Position numbers and translations under genes: made by a program. From Pseudorhizobium xiangyangii (lineage in GTDB: Bacteria > Pseudomonadota > Alphaproteobacteria > Rhizobiales > Rhizobiaceae), in assembly GCF_020531965.1 (NCBI RefSeq), contig NZ_JAJAWH010000023.1:1-64000 (forward strand): a stretch of 64,000 nucleotides of DNA, given 5' to 3'. Each line of letters starts with the position of its first letter. The stretch's first letter is position 1. Shown here in pieces: positions 37,483 to 47,092 of the stretch. A model generated the notes under the pieces. It had not been told where the DNA came from. It worked only from the letters and a program-made list of their open reading frames with translations, and did no database searches.

Positions 37483-38295
37483 CTAGCTTGAATGGCGGAG
37501 CAAGGCGTAGACGGCAATCGGATTTGTCATGAGGTATCGAACCGTAAGGCGCCGGGGTTCGTTTATCATGCGATAGGCCCATTCAAGGCCTGCGCGCTGC
37601 ATCCAGACAGGCGCCCGCGGATTCTTGCCCGAGAGGAAGTCGAACAGGCCACCCGACGTCTTGACGACACCGACTTGCAGCTTATCCAGATTGCGGCTGA
37701 CGAATTTCTGCTCAAGCGGAAAGCCCAGTCCCAGCCAAAGAATGTCCGGCCGCACAGCATTTATTTCGGCGACAACCTCCTCTTCCTCTGCCGGTGGGAA
37801 GTAGCCGTTACGTCGACCTACAAACCTGAGACGTGGGTATGCCGATTGCATAGCGGCAACCGCCTTGGCGTTCACGTCCTCATCACCGCCCAGGAAGTAG
37901 AAGGTGACGCCGGCGCGCTGGGCGCGGGCTGCCACCGCATGAACCAGGTCCGTGGTGGCCACTCGCTCAGTAATCGGCCTTGCAGAAAGCAACTTGGAGA
38001 AAAGAACCATCGGTGTGCCGTCAGGATGGATCTGGTCAGCTTCCATCATGAGATCATGATAAGTCGGGGTACGATTGCAAAGAGCCAGCACCTGGCCATT
38101 GGCCGAGGTGGAATAGAATGGCCGCGTGTCAGCGCCGCGAGCGCCAAGCGCACGATCAATGAAGCCGTCTGCCGTCTCGTCGATGGTCAGACGATCTATC
38201 GGAAGCCCCCCCAGCACGGTTGTCGCTGCTTGCTCTGCAACCGCGTGCGGTTTTGTGTCTGTCGTATGATCTGTCGTCCGCAAGCCAATACCCAA
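37483..38295 (-). CDS. WecG/TagA/CpsF-family glycosyltransferase
   Basis: A 270-residue GT26 enzyme that transfers a sugar or amino sugar to a lipid-linked precursor. Family motifs: ADQIHPDGTPMVLFSKLL, FYFLGGDEDVNAKAVAAMQSAYPRLRFVGRRNGYF, and PDILWLGLGFPLEQKFV. The C-terminal VQVGVVKTSGG-type stretch is also present. It is read opposite to the other transferase genes, from the AT-rich control region at 38371-38430. Confidence 0.87.
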   Translation of the reverse strand: MGIGLRTTDHTTDTKPHAVAEQAATTVLGGLPIDRLTIDETADGFIDRALGARGADTRPFYSTSANGQVLALCNRTPTYHDLMMEADQIHPDGTPMVLFSKLLSARPITERVATTDLVHAVAARAQRAGVTFYFLGGDEDVNAKAVAAMQSAYPRLRFVGRRNGYFPPAEEEEVVAEINAVRPDILWLGLGFPLEQKFVSRNLDKLQVGVVKTSGGLFDFLSGKNPRAPVWMQRAGLEWAYRMINEPRRLTVRYLMTNPIAVYALLRHSS

Positions 38296-38593
38296 CCCAT
38301 GAAGCGTACACTACCGGCTGGAATAGTCGCACCTGGAGTAACTCACAAACAAAACGTTCGACTACCGTTAATATATAAATTTATATACATATAGTTGAAC
38401 ATTTATATTAAAATAATAATCAATATAAAATGGATTTAGTTACCATCCATTAAGCATCCGCTCTTCTTTCTAGCCACGTTAACGCTAAAGCTCGGCAAGA
38501 TAGGTTAGTTCCCACCAAGGCGGCCGACCCGGCCATCAGATTGCCTGGTCAGCGAGCAATCCGGACACGCAGAGTTTTGTGGGAGCAGTTGCA
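38296..38593. promoter_or_regulatory. AT-rich divergent promoter region of the polysaccharide locus
   Basis: Of the 60 bases at 38371-38430 only five are G or C, in a GC-rich surrounding. The block is full of TpA steps (ATATATAAATTTATATAC, ATTTATATTAAAATAAT). It lies between the WecG-type gene (minus) and the JmjC/cupin-like gene (plus) and should hold both promoters. MucR-type regulators of rhizobial exopolysaccharide genes are known to bind such AT-rich, TpA-rich DNA; that MucR acts here is inference. An imperfect hairpin ATGGA/TCCAT lies at about 38430-38450. Confidence 0.45.
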
Positions 38594-39529
38594 ATGAATG
38601 CACCGGTGATGAACCAGGACATTATCTCCAATTGGGAGCAACGCCACGGACGGTTGTTCGGCCATGAGGTTGTCAAACTAAACCACCGCCTACGAGAGAC
38701 TGGCTTGTTTAGCCGCGAGGCTGTCGGACGCCTTGTTGAACGTTGCCCGCCGCACGAGTTCGGTCTTGAAGCTATGGACGACAACCCCAACAACCCACAT
38801 CGCCTGTATGGAATACGCGGCGACGCAAGTGGCCTGGATGTCATCGACGCCATTGAAAAGGGGCGGATCTGGATGAACATCCGTCGCGTGATGGATTGGG
38901 CACCGGAATACCGAAAGCTGCTCGACGAGGTCTTTGCAGAATTCCAGTCACGCATGCCGGGTTTCAATACATTCAAGCGAAACCTGGGAGTGCTGGTCTC
39001 GTCCCCGAATGCGAACGTCTTCTACCACGCAGACATCCAGGGCCAATCGCTTTGGCAGATCGAAGGAGTGAAGAAAGTTTATCTCTATCCTCGCTCGGAA
39101 GCCTTTATCAGCGGTGACCAGGTAGAGAAAATCCTTCTGCGCGAGACAGATGAGAGCATGCGCTACGAGCCCTGGTTCGACGAGTATGCGGACGTGATCG
39201 ACTTGCAACCAGGGGAGATGGTGACGTGGCCTCTCTATGCACCGCACCGGGTCCACAACCATGACTGCCTCAACATCTCGGTAACGATGGAGCACTGGAG
39301 CCGGGAAACTTGGAACTCGTATGCAGTGCATTACGGCAACGGTGTGCTGCGGCGGACGATCGGCTGGAATAACGCCTCGACCGCACCAAAGGGACTACAC
39401 GTCTATCCGAAGGCCGCGGCGGCGTTCCTGTGGAAGAAGATGGGCAAGCAGATTGCAGGCGACGTCGTCACGAAGCGCGACTTCAAGATCGACGCAAGCT
39501 CACCGGATGGACGCGTTGCGCTTAAATAG
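38594..39529 (+). CDS. Cupin/JmjC-like enzyme of the polysaccharide locus
   Basis: A 311-residue protein with a double-stranded beta-helix core. The iron-type facial triad is visible as HAD in NVFYHADIQGQSLWQIEGVKKVYLYP (about residue 140) and a histidine in PLYAPHRVHNHDCLNISVTMEHW (about 215-220), the layout of JmjC-like or cupin-like 2-oxoglutarate oxygenases. It might hydroxylate a sugar or a protein; the substrate is unknown. The ATG at 38594 has GGGAG eight bases upstream. The location beside transferases points to glycan tailoring or regulation. Confidence 0.65.
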   Translation: MNAPVMNQDIISNWEQRHGRLFGHEVVKLNHRLRETGLFSREAVGRLVERCPPHEFGLEAMDDNPNNPHRLYGIRGDASGLDVIDAIEKGRIWMNIRRVMDWAPEYRKLLDEVFAEFQSRMPGFNTFKRNLGVLVSSPNANVFYHADIQGQSLWQIEGVKKVYLYPRSEAFISGDQVEKILLRETDESMRYEPWFDEYADVIDLQPGEMVTWPLYAPHRVHNHDCLNISVTMEHWSRETWNSYAVHYGNGVLRRTIGWNNASTAPKGLHVYPKAAAAFLWKKMGKQIAGDVVTKRDFKIDASSPDGRVALK

Positions 39530-39615
39530 CCAGTCCCACCCTCGTTTGCTGGCCCTCGGCGCCGTCTATCACCACGCCAAACCGTTCAAAAACCTATTGC
39601 GCAAGATGGTGCAGC

Positions 39616-41019
39616 ATGTCCGATAGCACGTCCTCACCTCTTCCTGGCAATACCAGCCTCGCCTCCATGATCCGGCGGGTGGCATCTATCGCAATGCGAC
39701 CCGAGATGCGGGGCATAGCCACCGTCATCGCCTTGAAGATAATGATGGTGACCTTCAATTTCACTCTCATAGCGCTGGCGGCACGCGCACTCGACACGGA
39801 CGGCTTCGGTCACTACTCCATCCTGTTTTCGGCCGCAGGATTGTTGCTCATAGTCGGGGCTGCCGGCCAGGAGCTATTCGTCATACGCTCCTGGAACGAG
39901 TATGCAACCACCGGTGACACTGGCCATGCAAAAGGCGCGATGTATTTAAGCCTCGTCCTTTGCCTGGGAGTAAGCACCGTCGTCGCTGCATTATTCTACG
40001 CGCTGACGGCAGAGGCTTTTGGAGCCAACACCATTCTGGCAGTGACGACCTTCCTTTTCCTAAGTGCTCCCCTACAGGTGACCAGTCATCTGTTGCGAAC
40101 GGCCGTGGGCGTTCCAGCCGGAGACGGTGTCGCAAACTTCCTTCAGATAATCCCCGCAATCGTCTATCTGGCCGCATGCCTGGGCACGGACACAGTTGCC
40201 ACCGTGTCCGGCGTCTTCACCTTCCTGTCTGCCGGAGCATTTGCCGGTCTCGTCACCCATTTCATCATGGCAGCACGGCTTATTCTGCGGACGCTACCGG
40301 ACTGGCCACGCACCAGACCGAAAGTGCTCCGTCGGGAATGGCTTTATCGCTCAGGTCGCCTTCTGGTTGTCAATACGATCGAAGCAACCAATCAACATAT
40401 CGACGTCCTCCTGATTGGGCTACTGATGAGCCCAACGGCGGCAGGCGCCTACTTTGTCACAGTTCGGCTCGCGAACCTCTTTGCCGCCGCGGCCGATGCC
40501 ATAAATCTGTTCGCCACGCGGCATTTCTCGCGCCTCTATCATGGCCCGGATCGTCGCGAGCTGGACAAGCTGCTCGACGGCATCGCCTGGATCACTCTTG
40601 GTTTCATAGGGGCAGGATTGCTGGCAATCGGCGCCGGGGGGTATTTCGCATTGCGCATCATTGATGAGGCGTATGCGGACAATTTTCCCGAGCTTCTCGT
40701 TTTATGCCTGGGTACCGCAGCGCTAGCCATCGCCCGTCCGAGCGGGTCCATCCTGATGCTGACGGGACATGAGACGCGATATCTTGCTACCATTGCGGCG
40801 GCGGCCACCCTGCGGGTGATCGGCCTGATTGTTCTGACGCCGAGCCTCGGGGTCATGGGCGCAGTCATCGCTACGGCGATATCGTTCATACTGACGGCCG
40901 TTGTGCTCCGCCGATTGGTAACAGCTGCAACGGGCTTCGACGCAACCATACTGCGGCTCCTACGCCCCAAGCCGCAGCCTGCCACTTTGGAAACCCAAAG
41001 CAAAGGGGCCTCACCGTGA
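39616..41019 (+). CDS. Wzx-type oligosaccharide flippase
   Basis: A 467-residue membrane protein with about 12-14 helices and the polysaccharide-export fold of the MATE/MVF-related Wzx family. Features: ALKIMMVTFNFTLIALAARALDTDGFGHYSILFSAAGLLL near the N-terminus, charged loop YRSGRLLVVNTIEATNQHIDVLLIGLLMSPTAAGAYFVTVRLANL, then RPSGSILMLTGHETRYL near residue 380. It should move lipid-linked repeat units across the inner membrane for the polymerase at 43827-45425. Confidence 0.87.
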   Translation: MSDSTSSPLPGNTSLASMIRRVASIAMRPEMRGIATVIALKIMMVTFNFTLIALAARALDTDGFGHYSILFSAAGLLLIVGAAGQELFVIRSWNEYATTGDTGHAKGAMYLSLVLCLGVSTVVAALFYALTAEAFGANTILAVTTFLFLSAPLQVTSHLLRTAVGVPAGDGVANFLQIIPAIVYLAACLGTDTVATVSGVFTFLSAGAFAGLVTHFIMAARLILRTLPDWPRTRPKVLRREWLYRSGRLLVVNTIEATNQHIDVLLIGLLMSPTAAGAYFVTVRLANLFAAAADAINLFATRHFSRLYHGPDRRELDKLLDGIAWITLGFIGAGLLAIGAGGYFALRIIDEAYADNFPELLVLCLGTAALAIARPSGSILMLTGHETRYLATIAAAATLRVIGLIVLTPSLGVMGAVIATAISFILTAVVLRRLVTAATGFDATILRLLRPKPQPATLETQSKGASP

Positions 41020-41149
41020 TCAACGTCAGTGCGATGTTTAAACAAGATTAGCTAGTCGGGCGTAAGGTCCAAAACAATCCATAGTTGCCGCCAACCTGTT
41101 TCTCGCGGTATTCGGCCACGTCGAGAGCTCACGGCAGCACGAGGAATTA

Positions 41150-42433
41150 ATGATCGAAAAGGTTGCAAGTAACACCTCCCGGCAGCCATCTGCTGAGTGT
41201 TTTCCATCGCCACTTGGCGTCGGATATGCCGGAGGTTTTGTTGTCCGCGTCTATACCGATGTCAGCCGAGCCACCTTAGAGCAGCTGCAGAATTCGCTAC
41301 ATGGAGACGTCACCCACACGGCGTTTCAGGCCGCGTCCTTTCTTGCCCCCTTCTACGAGCACGCGGGAACCCATGCGACGTCACTTCTCGTGGAAGTCGC
41401 ACGCGTGGAGGACAGCGGCTCCTTGATGCTCATGCCGTTGTTGATGCGGCAGAGCTCGGGCATCGTCAGGATAGAAGGTGCAGATCTCGGCTTTGCCGAC
41501 TACGTTGCGCCGATTGCTGTGGAAGGGCTCAAGCCATCGGCAGATGAACTGGAAGCGATACGCCAAGCCTTCCTGGAGGCGCTACCGCAGGTGGATCTGC
41601 TTAGCCTGAAGAAAATGCCGAGAGAACTGGGGTTGGCGACCGTCAATCCCTTCGCCCAGCTGCAAGGTTCCGCCAGCATGGGAATAGCAACCAAAGTTCT
41701 CGATCTGCGCGATGCAACGTGCCCTTCACACTACAAACGATCCGGGATCTACAAGGACGGCATGAGGCAGCTGCGCAGACTGCGCAAGAAAGGAACCGTC
41801 GATTTCCGCGTGGCATCGACAGCTGAGGGTGCGGAGCAACTCTTTGCGGAACTCGTCGATCAAAGGCGTAGTCGCTTCGAGGCAGTGGCAAGGCCTGACC
41901 CACTATCCGACCCAGGTGTGAGGGAGTTTTATCGCACCTTGATTTGCAATGGAGTGCCGCAAGGCACGGTGCTGTTCGGAGGACTGTTTCTCGATGACGT
42001 CTGCATCGCCACCGACCTTGGCCTTGTCCACGACAGCACCCATTTCGGGATCTTTACAACGATGCGTAGTGGTTCTCTGAGCAGTTACTCGCCCGGCACC
42101 ATTGCATTCATGCTCATCCTTGATGAAACGGTAGCCCGGGGGATCGACCATTACGACATCGGCGTGGGCGAGTTTCCGTACAAGGATCGGCTAAAGGGTC
42201 ACTGTCGCCCCTTGTACGAATGGAACAAGGCGCTCACCTTCAAAGGTCATATTGCCGCTGCAGAACTGACCCTCCGACGAAATGTGCGAATAGGCCTCAA
42301 ACATTATCCGGCGCTTCGTCGGCCCACGGCGTGGTTGAGGCAGATGCTTAATTCGTTCCGCAGGTGGCTGCCCACTGGTGGTCTGGCCATCGCAGATTTG
42401 CCTGGAGTAATAACGGTTCTGCCATTGATCTAG
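41150..42433 (+). CDS. CelD/BcsL-type GNAT-family acetyltransferase
   Basis: A 427-residue protein of the GNAT-like family named after cellulose-locus CelD. Residues about 190-340 hold the acetyltransferase-like half, with GMRQLRRLRKKGTVDFRVAS, ELVDQRRSRFEAVAR and the signature YDIGVGEFPYKDRLKG near residue 330. It has no signal peptide. Such proteins occur in many bacterial polysaccharide loci and may acetylate the polymer or its precursor; function here is inferred from context. Confidence 0.77.
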   Translation: MIEKVASNTSRQPSAECFPSPLGVGYAGGFVVRVYTDVSRATLEQLQNSLHGDVTHTAFQAASFLAPFYEHAGTHATSLLVEVARVEDSGSLMLMPLLMRQSSGIVRIEGADLGFADYVAPIAVEGLKPSADELEAIRQAFLEALPQVDLLSLKKMPRELGLATVNPFAQLQGSASMGIATKVLDLRDATCPSHYKRSGIYKDGMRQLRRLRKKGTVDFRVASTAEGAEQLFAELVDQRRSRFEAVARPDPLSDPGVREFYRTLICNGVPQGTVLFGGLFLDDVCIATDLGLVHDSTHFGIFTTMRSGSLSSYSPGTIAFMLILDETVARGIDHYDIGVGEFPYKDRLKGHCRPLYEWNKALTFKGHIAAAELTLRRNVRIGLKHYPALRRPTAWLRQMLNSFRRWLPTGGLAIADLPGVITVLPLI

Positions 42434-42620
42434 CGGGCTCGTCCTCGGCAATGCGGGAAGAACTAAGCCACTCTGCCCAGTCAACAAATTAACCATCGAC
42501 CGTTAAACCGCTTTAGGAGGCGCCTGCTTTAAGTAACGCCTTAAGCTCTGATAATATTGCACAATATTGGATTGATCGGTGCCCTCGCCTTCCATACCAA
42601 CGCACACCGCATGCGCCCAA

Positions 42621-43769
42621 ATGCGAACTACCGTTTTCGCACCGATCCAGACGCTTGTTCGCCTGGGGTCGTCGGCAATTTTCTTGTTGTGCTTTACTGT
42701 TTATGCCGCGATGGCCAACGGCCATTGTGTGGCCCCAAGGGATTTCCCCAATCCCGAACTCCTTGCAACCATGCGCAAAGGCGTCAACTTGCCGGGATGG
42801 GACAGACCTGATGTGTCCGGGCGTCCATCGCTTGACCAACTGAGAGCACTTCGGGCGGAGGGTTTCACGCACATCCGGCTGCCACTGGACAATGGCCCGT
42901 TCGACGGCGATCAGGCGACCGCCTATGTCGACAGCGTGTATGAGCAGGTCATCCTGCTGTTGAGCCTCGGGTATACCGTTTCACTTGACCTTCATCCCGA
43001 TAAGACCGTAGGGCAACTGTTTGAACAGAGTCCGGCGGTAGGCTCGGCCTACCTGGCTAAGATGTGGGTTCCACTCGCACGCATGGCTCGGATGCTTGAC
43101 CCCGAAAAGGTGGCACTCGAGCTCCTCAACGAGCCTCAAATCGGACAGGACAATTGGCTTGCGGCAGCCGAGCAGCTGATTGAGCTTCTTCGGACCATCG
43201 TTCCGGACCACACAATTATCGTGGGACCACCAGGCCCGCAACGCCATGAAACTCTTTCGGGGATGCGGCCGTTTGCGGATAGGAACATTGTCTATGCGGT
43301 CCACTACTACGATCCGTTCCTCTTCACTCACCAGGGTGCCACCTGGGGTGCCACAGATGACCCATTGCAGCGCCTCGCCGATCTGCCGTTTCCGGCCTCG
43401 ATCGAGGACGAAGCAATAGCAAAAATAAAAAGCAAACTGTCAGCCGCCGGCGAAAGTGCCTCGCTCAAGGCGTTGAATGAAGCGCTTGAGGAGCCGTGGA
43501 CCGAGGCCGGCATCGCACAGGCATTCAACACAATGGCCGACTGGGCATCCGCCAACGAGCGGCCGGTGATCGTAAATGAATTCGGCGTCCTGTCCTTTGT
43601 CGCGCCGAGAACGGCCCGCCTGCAATGGCTGGAGACTGTCAGTCGCCTGGCGCAAGCCCGGTGCATCGGCCGGGTTCACTGGGACTTTAGTGACGGCTTC
43701 GGTCTGATCGATCACCAGACCGGGCTGCCGGACCCGGACACCATCACGGCGCTGAACGCACCCGGGTGA
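42621..43769 (+). CDS. Secreted glycoside hydrolase family 5 (cellulase-like)
   Basis: A 382-residue secreted enzyme. The signal peptide covers about residues 1-30 (LGSSAIFLLCFTVYAAMA). The GH5 TIM barrel shows RKGVNLPGWDR at its start, the acid/base glutamate in LELLNEPQ, a histidine in VYAVHYYDPFLFTHQG and the nucleophile glutamate in RPVIVNEFGVL, so the catalytic residues are intact. It may trim or release the exopolysaccharide made by the locus. Start chosen at ATG 42621; a GTG at 42579 is possible but puts residues before a good signal peptide. Confidence 0.87.
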   Translation: MRTTVFAPIQTLVRLGSSAIFLLCFTVYAAMANGHCVAPRDFPNPELLATMRKGVNLPGWDRPDVSGRPSLDQLRALRAEGFTHIRLPLDNGPFDGDQATAYVDSVYEQVILLLSLGYTVSLDLHPDKTVGQLFEQSPAVGSAYLAKMWVPLARMARMLDPEKVALELLNEPQIGQDNWLAAAEQLIELLRTIVPDHTIIVGPPGPQRHETLSGMRPFADRNIVYAVHYYDPFLFTHQGATWGATDDPLQRLADLPFPASIEDEAIAKIKSKLSAAGESASLKALNEALEEPWTEAGIAQAFNTMADWASANERPVIVNEFGVLSFVAPRTARLQWLETVSRLAQARCIGRVHWDFSDGFGLIDHQTGLPDPDTITALNAPG

Positions 43770-43784
43770 GGACGCGCAACCAAT

Positions 43785-43808
43785 GGGAGACCGGCGTTTA
43801 GCGGTCCC
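43785..43808. terminator. Possible bidirectional terminator hairpin
   Basis: GGGAGACCG and CGGTCCC can form a seven-pair stem with a two-base bulge and an eight-base loop, in the 57 bases between the convergent GH5 and polymerase genes. No clear T-run, so the call is weak. Confidence 0.3.
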
Positions 43809-43826
43809 TGAGGCGAACTGTATTCT

Positions 43827-45425
43827 CTAGGCTTGTCGGATCACATCAGAGCGGATCGCCGCTCCAAGGATCATCCCGGCAAGGCCGAGATACATCGCAA
43901 GCGACAGCGGGGCGAAATAGGCCTCCTCCTGAAAGAGCCCGGTACCCACGACAGCCAATATGGCAAATGAAACGGCAGCGTGAAGGCTATTGCCCGTCCG
44001 TCGCGCCAATTGGATGACCGACCTCGAAATCCACGCATAGGTCCCGATCACCAGGAAGGCAAAGATGCCGAGCTGGTACATCAATACGCCCACGGAGCTC
44101 TCCACGGGAAACGGCGTGCGCCCCGCTGCTTGCGCATCTCCCCACTGAATTGAAGCGAAGAGTGGCGAAAGATTGCCTCCAGCACCGACACCGTGCCCGA
44201 TCGGGTTGCCAGCAAAGTCCTGCATCCCGGCCATCAGGCCCAGCACATGATAGTCCCCAATCTGCTGGCCAATTATGGTGCCGACCAGCGCGTAAACCGC
44301 GACCATGAAAATCTGCGCCAGGAACGCGACCCGGGTTCCGAAAAGCCACCAGATCGACCAGCTGATGCCGACCATGAAAAAGACAATCAGCGGGCCTTTG
44401 GCATTGCATAGAAAGAGCAGAGCAAAAAGGAGGGCGGCCTGAATGAAATGTCCTCGATACAAGGCGAAAATGCAAAAAAAGGCCAGGCAGTAGGCAAAGC
44501 TGATGGCATGCATATTAGGTCCGAACATGCGCATCATCTCGATGCCAAGGTCACTCAGCAGGGGCGAGTTGAAGAAATCTATTATGAACGTGTCGGAAAG
44601 TGTTGTGACGACCTCCCCCGTTCGCGACGCCTGCTTGTCATAGGCGAGTGTCTCCCAATTGGATCCGCCAGCCAGCGACCAATAAGTTTCGCCATTGGTA
44701 TAGTGGAGCCATACCTTTCGGTAGAGAAACTCCATGGCACCGCACAGGATCGCCAGAATAGCGGAAGCAGTCATGGCCGGGCCAAGCCGCGCCGGATGAG
44801 AGCTGAATACAACAAGGCATATCTGGAAGAATAGCAGGGGCGTTGCGAGATTTCGGAGGCTGGCAATCGCCGCTAGCCCATAGATCGCAAAGCCAATCAC
44901 GAAATAGATGCCGATAACCACGAGGCTGGCGATGCTGATCTTCAGGAATGGAATGAGCGCCGGCGGATAACTTTGGCGGCGCGACAGGAAGATCACCGAC
45001 AGGGTCAACCATGTGACGCAAAGAAGGAAGAAATTATACGCCCTGATCATGTCAAAATCGTCGGCGGTCTGGATATGATTGGCGATCAAGGAGACGATCA
45101 GGTTCTGGAAAATGAACGAGAACTGGATTGCCACGATACTTGTCGATGGCGAGCAGATGGCGCAGGTGCTGGCGACAATGATCACGGCCAGAAGGCCAAG
45201 AACAAGATGAACCGAATGAGCAAGGAGCGGTATGGCGACGATGGCCATCGCGAGCATCACAGTAAGGACTGCTCGAACGGCGCCGGCCAGTTGCGGAGGA
45301 ATTGGTAGAGGATCGTCGGCAGGGCGAAGACTGCCGTCCGCTCCTCGTCCCCCCTCGATGTAGGTTCCAACCCGCACTCTCAAGCCCTTCGTTTCCTGTC
45401 GGATTCCTTCTTTCAGGCATGACAT
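43827..45425 (-). CDS. Wzy-type O-antigen/exopolysaccharide polymerase-like protein
   Basis: A 532-residue membrane protein with about 12 helices and a large periplasmic loop (about residues 225-290). The long loop and the hydrophobic pattern match Wzy/O-antigen-ligase-like polymerases, whose sequence is poorly conserved. Context supports the call: flippase and chain-length protein are present, and no other polymerase candidate exists in the locus. It is transcribed from the same region as the divergent GumC-type gene. Confidence 0.72.
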   Translation of the reverse strand: MSCLKEGIRQETKGLRVRVGTYIEGGRGADGSLRPADDPLPIPPQLAGAVRAVLTVMLAMAIVAIPLLAHSVHLVLGLLAVIIVASTCAICSPSTSIVAIQFSFIFQNLIVSLIANHIQTADDFDMIRAYNFFLLCVTWLTLSVIFLSRRQSYPPALIPFLKISIASLVVIGIYFVIGFAIYGLAAIASLRNLATPLLFFQICLVVFSSHPARLGPAMTASAILAILCGAMEFLYRKVWLHYTNGETYWSLAGGSNWETLAYDKQASRTGEVVTTLSDTFIIDFFNSPLLSDLGIEMMRMFGPNMHAISFAYCLAFFCIFALYRGHFIQAALLFALLFLCNAKGPLIVFFMVGISWSIWWLFGTRVAFLAQIFMVAVYALVGTIIGQQIGDYHVLGLMAGMQDFAGNPIGHGVGAGGNLSPLFASIQWGDAQAAGRTPFPVESSVGVLMYQLGIFAFLVIGTYAWISRSVIQLARRTGNSLHAAVSFAILAVVGTGLFQEEAYFAPLSLAMYLGLAGMILGAAIRSDVIRQA

Positions 45426-45520
45426 TAATGGAAGGCGCTCACCGGTTGGTTAACCGGCGGTTCAACAATTCGTCTTACCACTTATGAAACTCTGTCAGCT
45501 TTGCCTTCAGGAGAAGAACT

Positions 45521-47092
45521 TTGTCGGGTTGGGACATGTCCAACGAACCTGCTCGGCCCATACATGAGGGCGCGGGCCGCGAGTGGCCGGGCGAAGCCGT
45601 GGGATCAAGACAGCACTCCCGGTCTCCAGACGGCTTGCTCGATCTTACGTCCCTGATACGGCTTCTGCTCGAAAAATGGCGCACGATAGTAGCCGTTACT
45701 GCGGTTGTCGCAGCCATTTTCATTACCGTCGCGTTCGTCTTTCCTTTTTCGTATGTTGCATCAGCCATCGTATTCATCGACCCGCGGGAAACGAGGGTCA
45801 CTCTGCAGGAAGAGGTGCTCTCGCCTATCGGGACCGATGCTGCCGTGCTCGAGAGCGTGGTGCAGATCGTAAAGGCCGATGGCTTCCTTATCGAACTGAT
45901 GAAAAAACTAAACCTGCTTGAGGGGGCTGGATGGCAAGCCAGTGAAGCGCAGGTCAGAGCGCTTTCCGATCTACGCAAGAAGATTAGTATCGAGCGGATG
46001 GGTGCCACGTACCTGGTGAGGATTTCCTATCACGGCGACAATGCCGGCCAAGTGGCGAAAGTGGCGAATGAAATTGCCGCGGCATTCGCAGACGATCAAA
46101 ACGGCTTGCGCAGCGGTGCGACGGTGGACGCTTCGCGTGCATTGTCTGATCGGCTGGTGGAGATCCGCGCGAAGCTTAATGCGTCCGAGGAAGCCATTTC
46201 TCGCTTTAAGGCTGACAACAACATCGTCTATCTCGATGAGCGCAACACTGTGAAGATGAGGCAGCTCGCGGATCTTAGCCAGCAAATGGCACTTGTGAAA
46301 ACCGCGGCGGAAGAAGCGGAGGCGCGCTATCAGGAGCAGGTCACGAGCGGCACTTCCAGCCGGTCAACGACACAAACCACCGATGAGAGTGAGCAGCTCG
46401 CATTCTTGCGCAGGCAGCAAGCGCAATTGATGCAGTCTCGCGCCCAGCAAACACAAATCTATGGCCCCCGTCACCCGACCCTCGTTCAGACGAACCAGAT
46501 GATCGACAACATCGACCGTCAGATCGCCCAGCAACGGGATGCTGTCAGCTCCCAACTGAAGTCCGAACGGGAAATTCACCTTGCCAAAGAGCAGCAGCTC
46601 ACAAACGAGATTGAAACGCTGAGTGCTGCGATCTCGCAAGCAGAGGCAGCGAAGGTGAAGCTTGCGGCTCTTGAGCGGGAGACAACCGCCGACCGCGAAC
46701 TCTACCAGCAACTCCTCAGCCGCAATAAAGCGACAAACGAGCTTGCCCAGCAGCCGTCGAACAACGTGAGGGTTGTGTCGCCCGCAGTCCCACCCTTGTC
46801 CTCCAGCCGCCCCCCCTTGAAGCTGCTTCTGCCGGTTATCTTGTTTTTCAGCCTGGCGGCGGCGATTGTCGCAACAACCCTGATGAACCTGCGTTCACTC
46901 CGCTCCGCGTCAGGCCGGATTACTGGGAGAGAGCGCTACGACGACCCAACAACAGAGCCCGCCACGCCGCAGACTTCACAGCCACGGCCCGTCGGTTCTC
47001 TTCTGTCCATCGGATTGAGTGATCAAGCGCGGCCGGATGGATTTCACGACGGGCGCTCCACTTACTCGCGAACGCAACGCGGAGTCCGCTGA
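45521..47092 (+). CDS. GumC/Wzc-like chain-length determinant
   Basis: A 523-residue inner-membrane protein of the polysaccharide co-polymerase family. It has an N-terminal helix (IVAVTAVVAAIFITVAFVFPFSYVASA, about 48-75), a coiled-coil periplasmic part (about 130-390, rich in Glu/Gln), the family-typical AQQPSNNVRVVSPAVPPLSSSRPPLKLLLPVI, and a C-terminal helix at about 430-450. No tyrosine-kinase domain follows, as in GumC. The TTG at 45521 has AGGAGAA five bases upstream and is preferred to the ATG at 45536, which lacks a good site. It sets polymer chain length with the polymerase. Confidence 0.85.
   Translation: MSGWDMSNEPARPIHEGAGREWPGEAVGSRQHSRSPDGLLDLTSLIRLLLEKWRTIVAVTAVVAAIFITVAFVFPFSYVASAIVFIDPRETRVTLQEEVLSPIGTDAAVLESVVQIVKADGFLIELMKKLNLLEGAGWQASEAQVRALSDLRKKISIERMGATYLVRISYHGDNAGQVAKVANEIAAAFADDQNGLRSGATVDASRALSDRLVEIRAKLNASEEAISRFKADNNIVYLDERNTVKMRQLADLSQQMALVKTAAEEAEARYQEQVTSGTSSRSTTQTTDESEQLAFLRRQQAQLMQSRAQQTQIYGPRHPTLVQTNQMIDNIDRQIAQQRDAVSSQLKSEREIHLAKEQQLTNEIETLSAAISQAEAAKVKLAALERETTADRELYQQLLSRNKATNELAQQPSNNVRVVSPAVPPLSSSRPPLKLLLPVILFFSLAAAIVATTLMNLRSLRSASGRITGRERYDDPTTEPATPQTSQPRPVGSLLSIGLSDQARPDGFHDGRSTYSRTQRGVR

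Noticed and set aside
45426-45520. GGTTGGTTAACCGGCGGTT block between polymerase and chain-length genes
   Set aside because: Partly palindromic but with mismatches and no second copy; not enough to call an operator.
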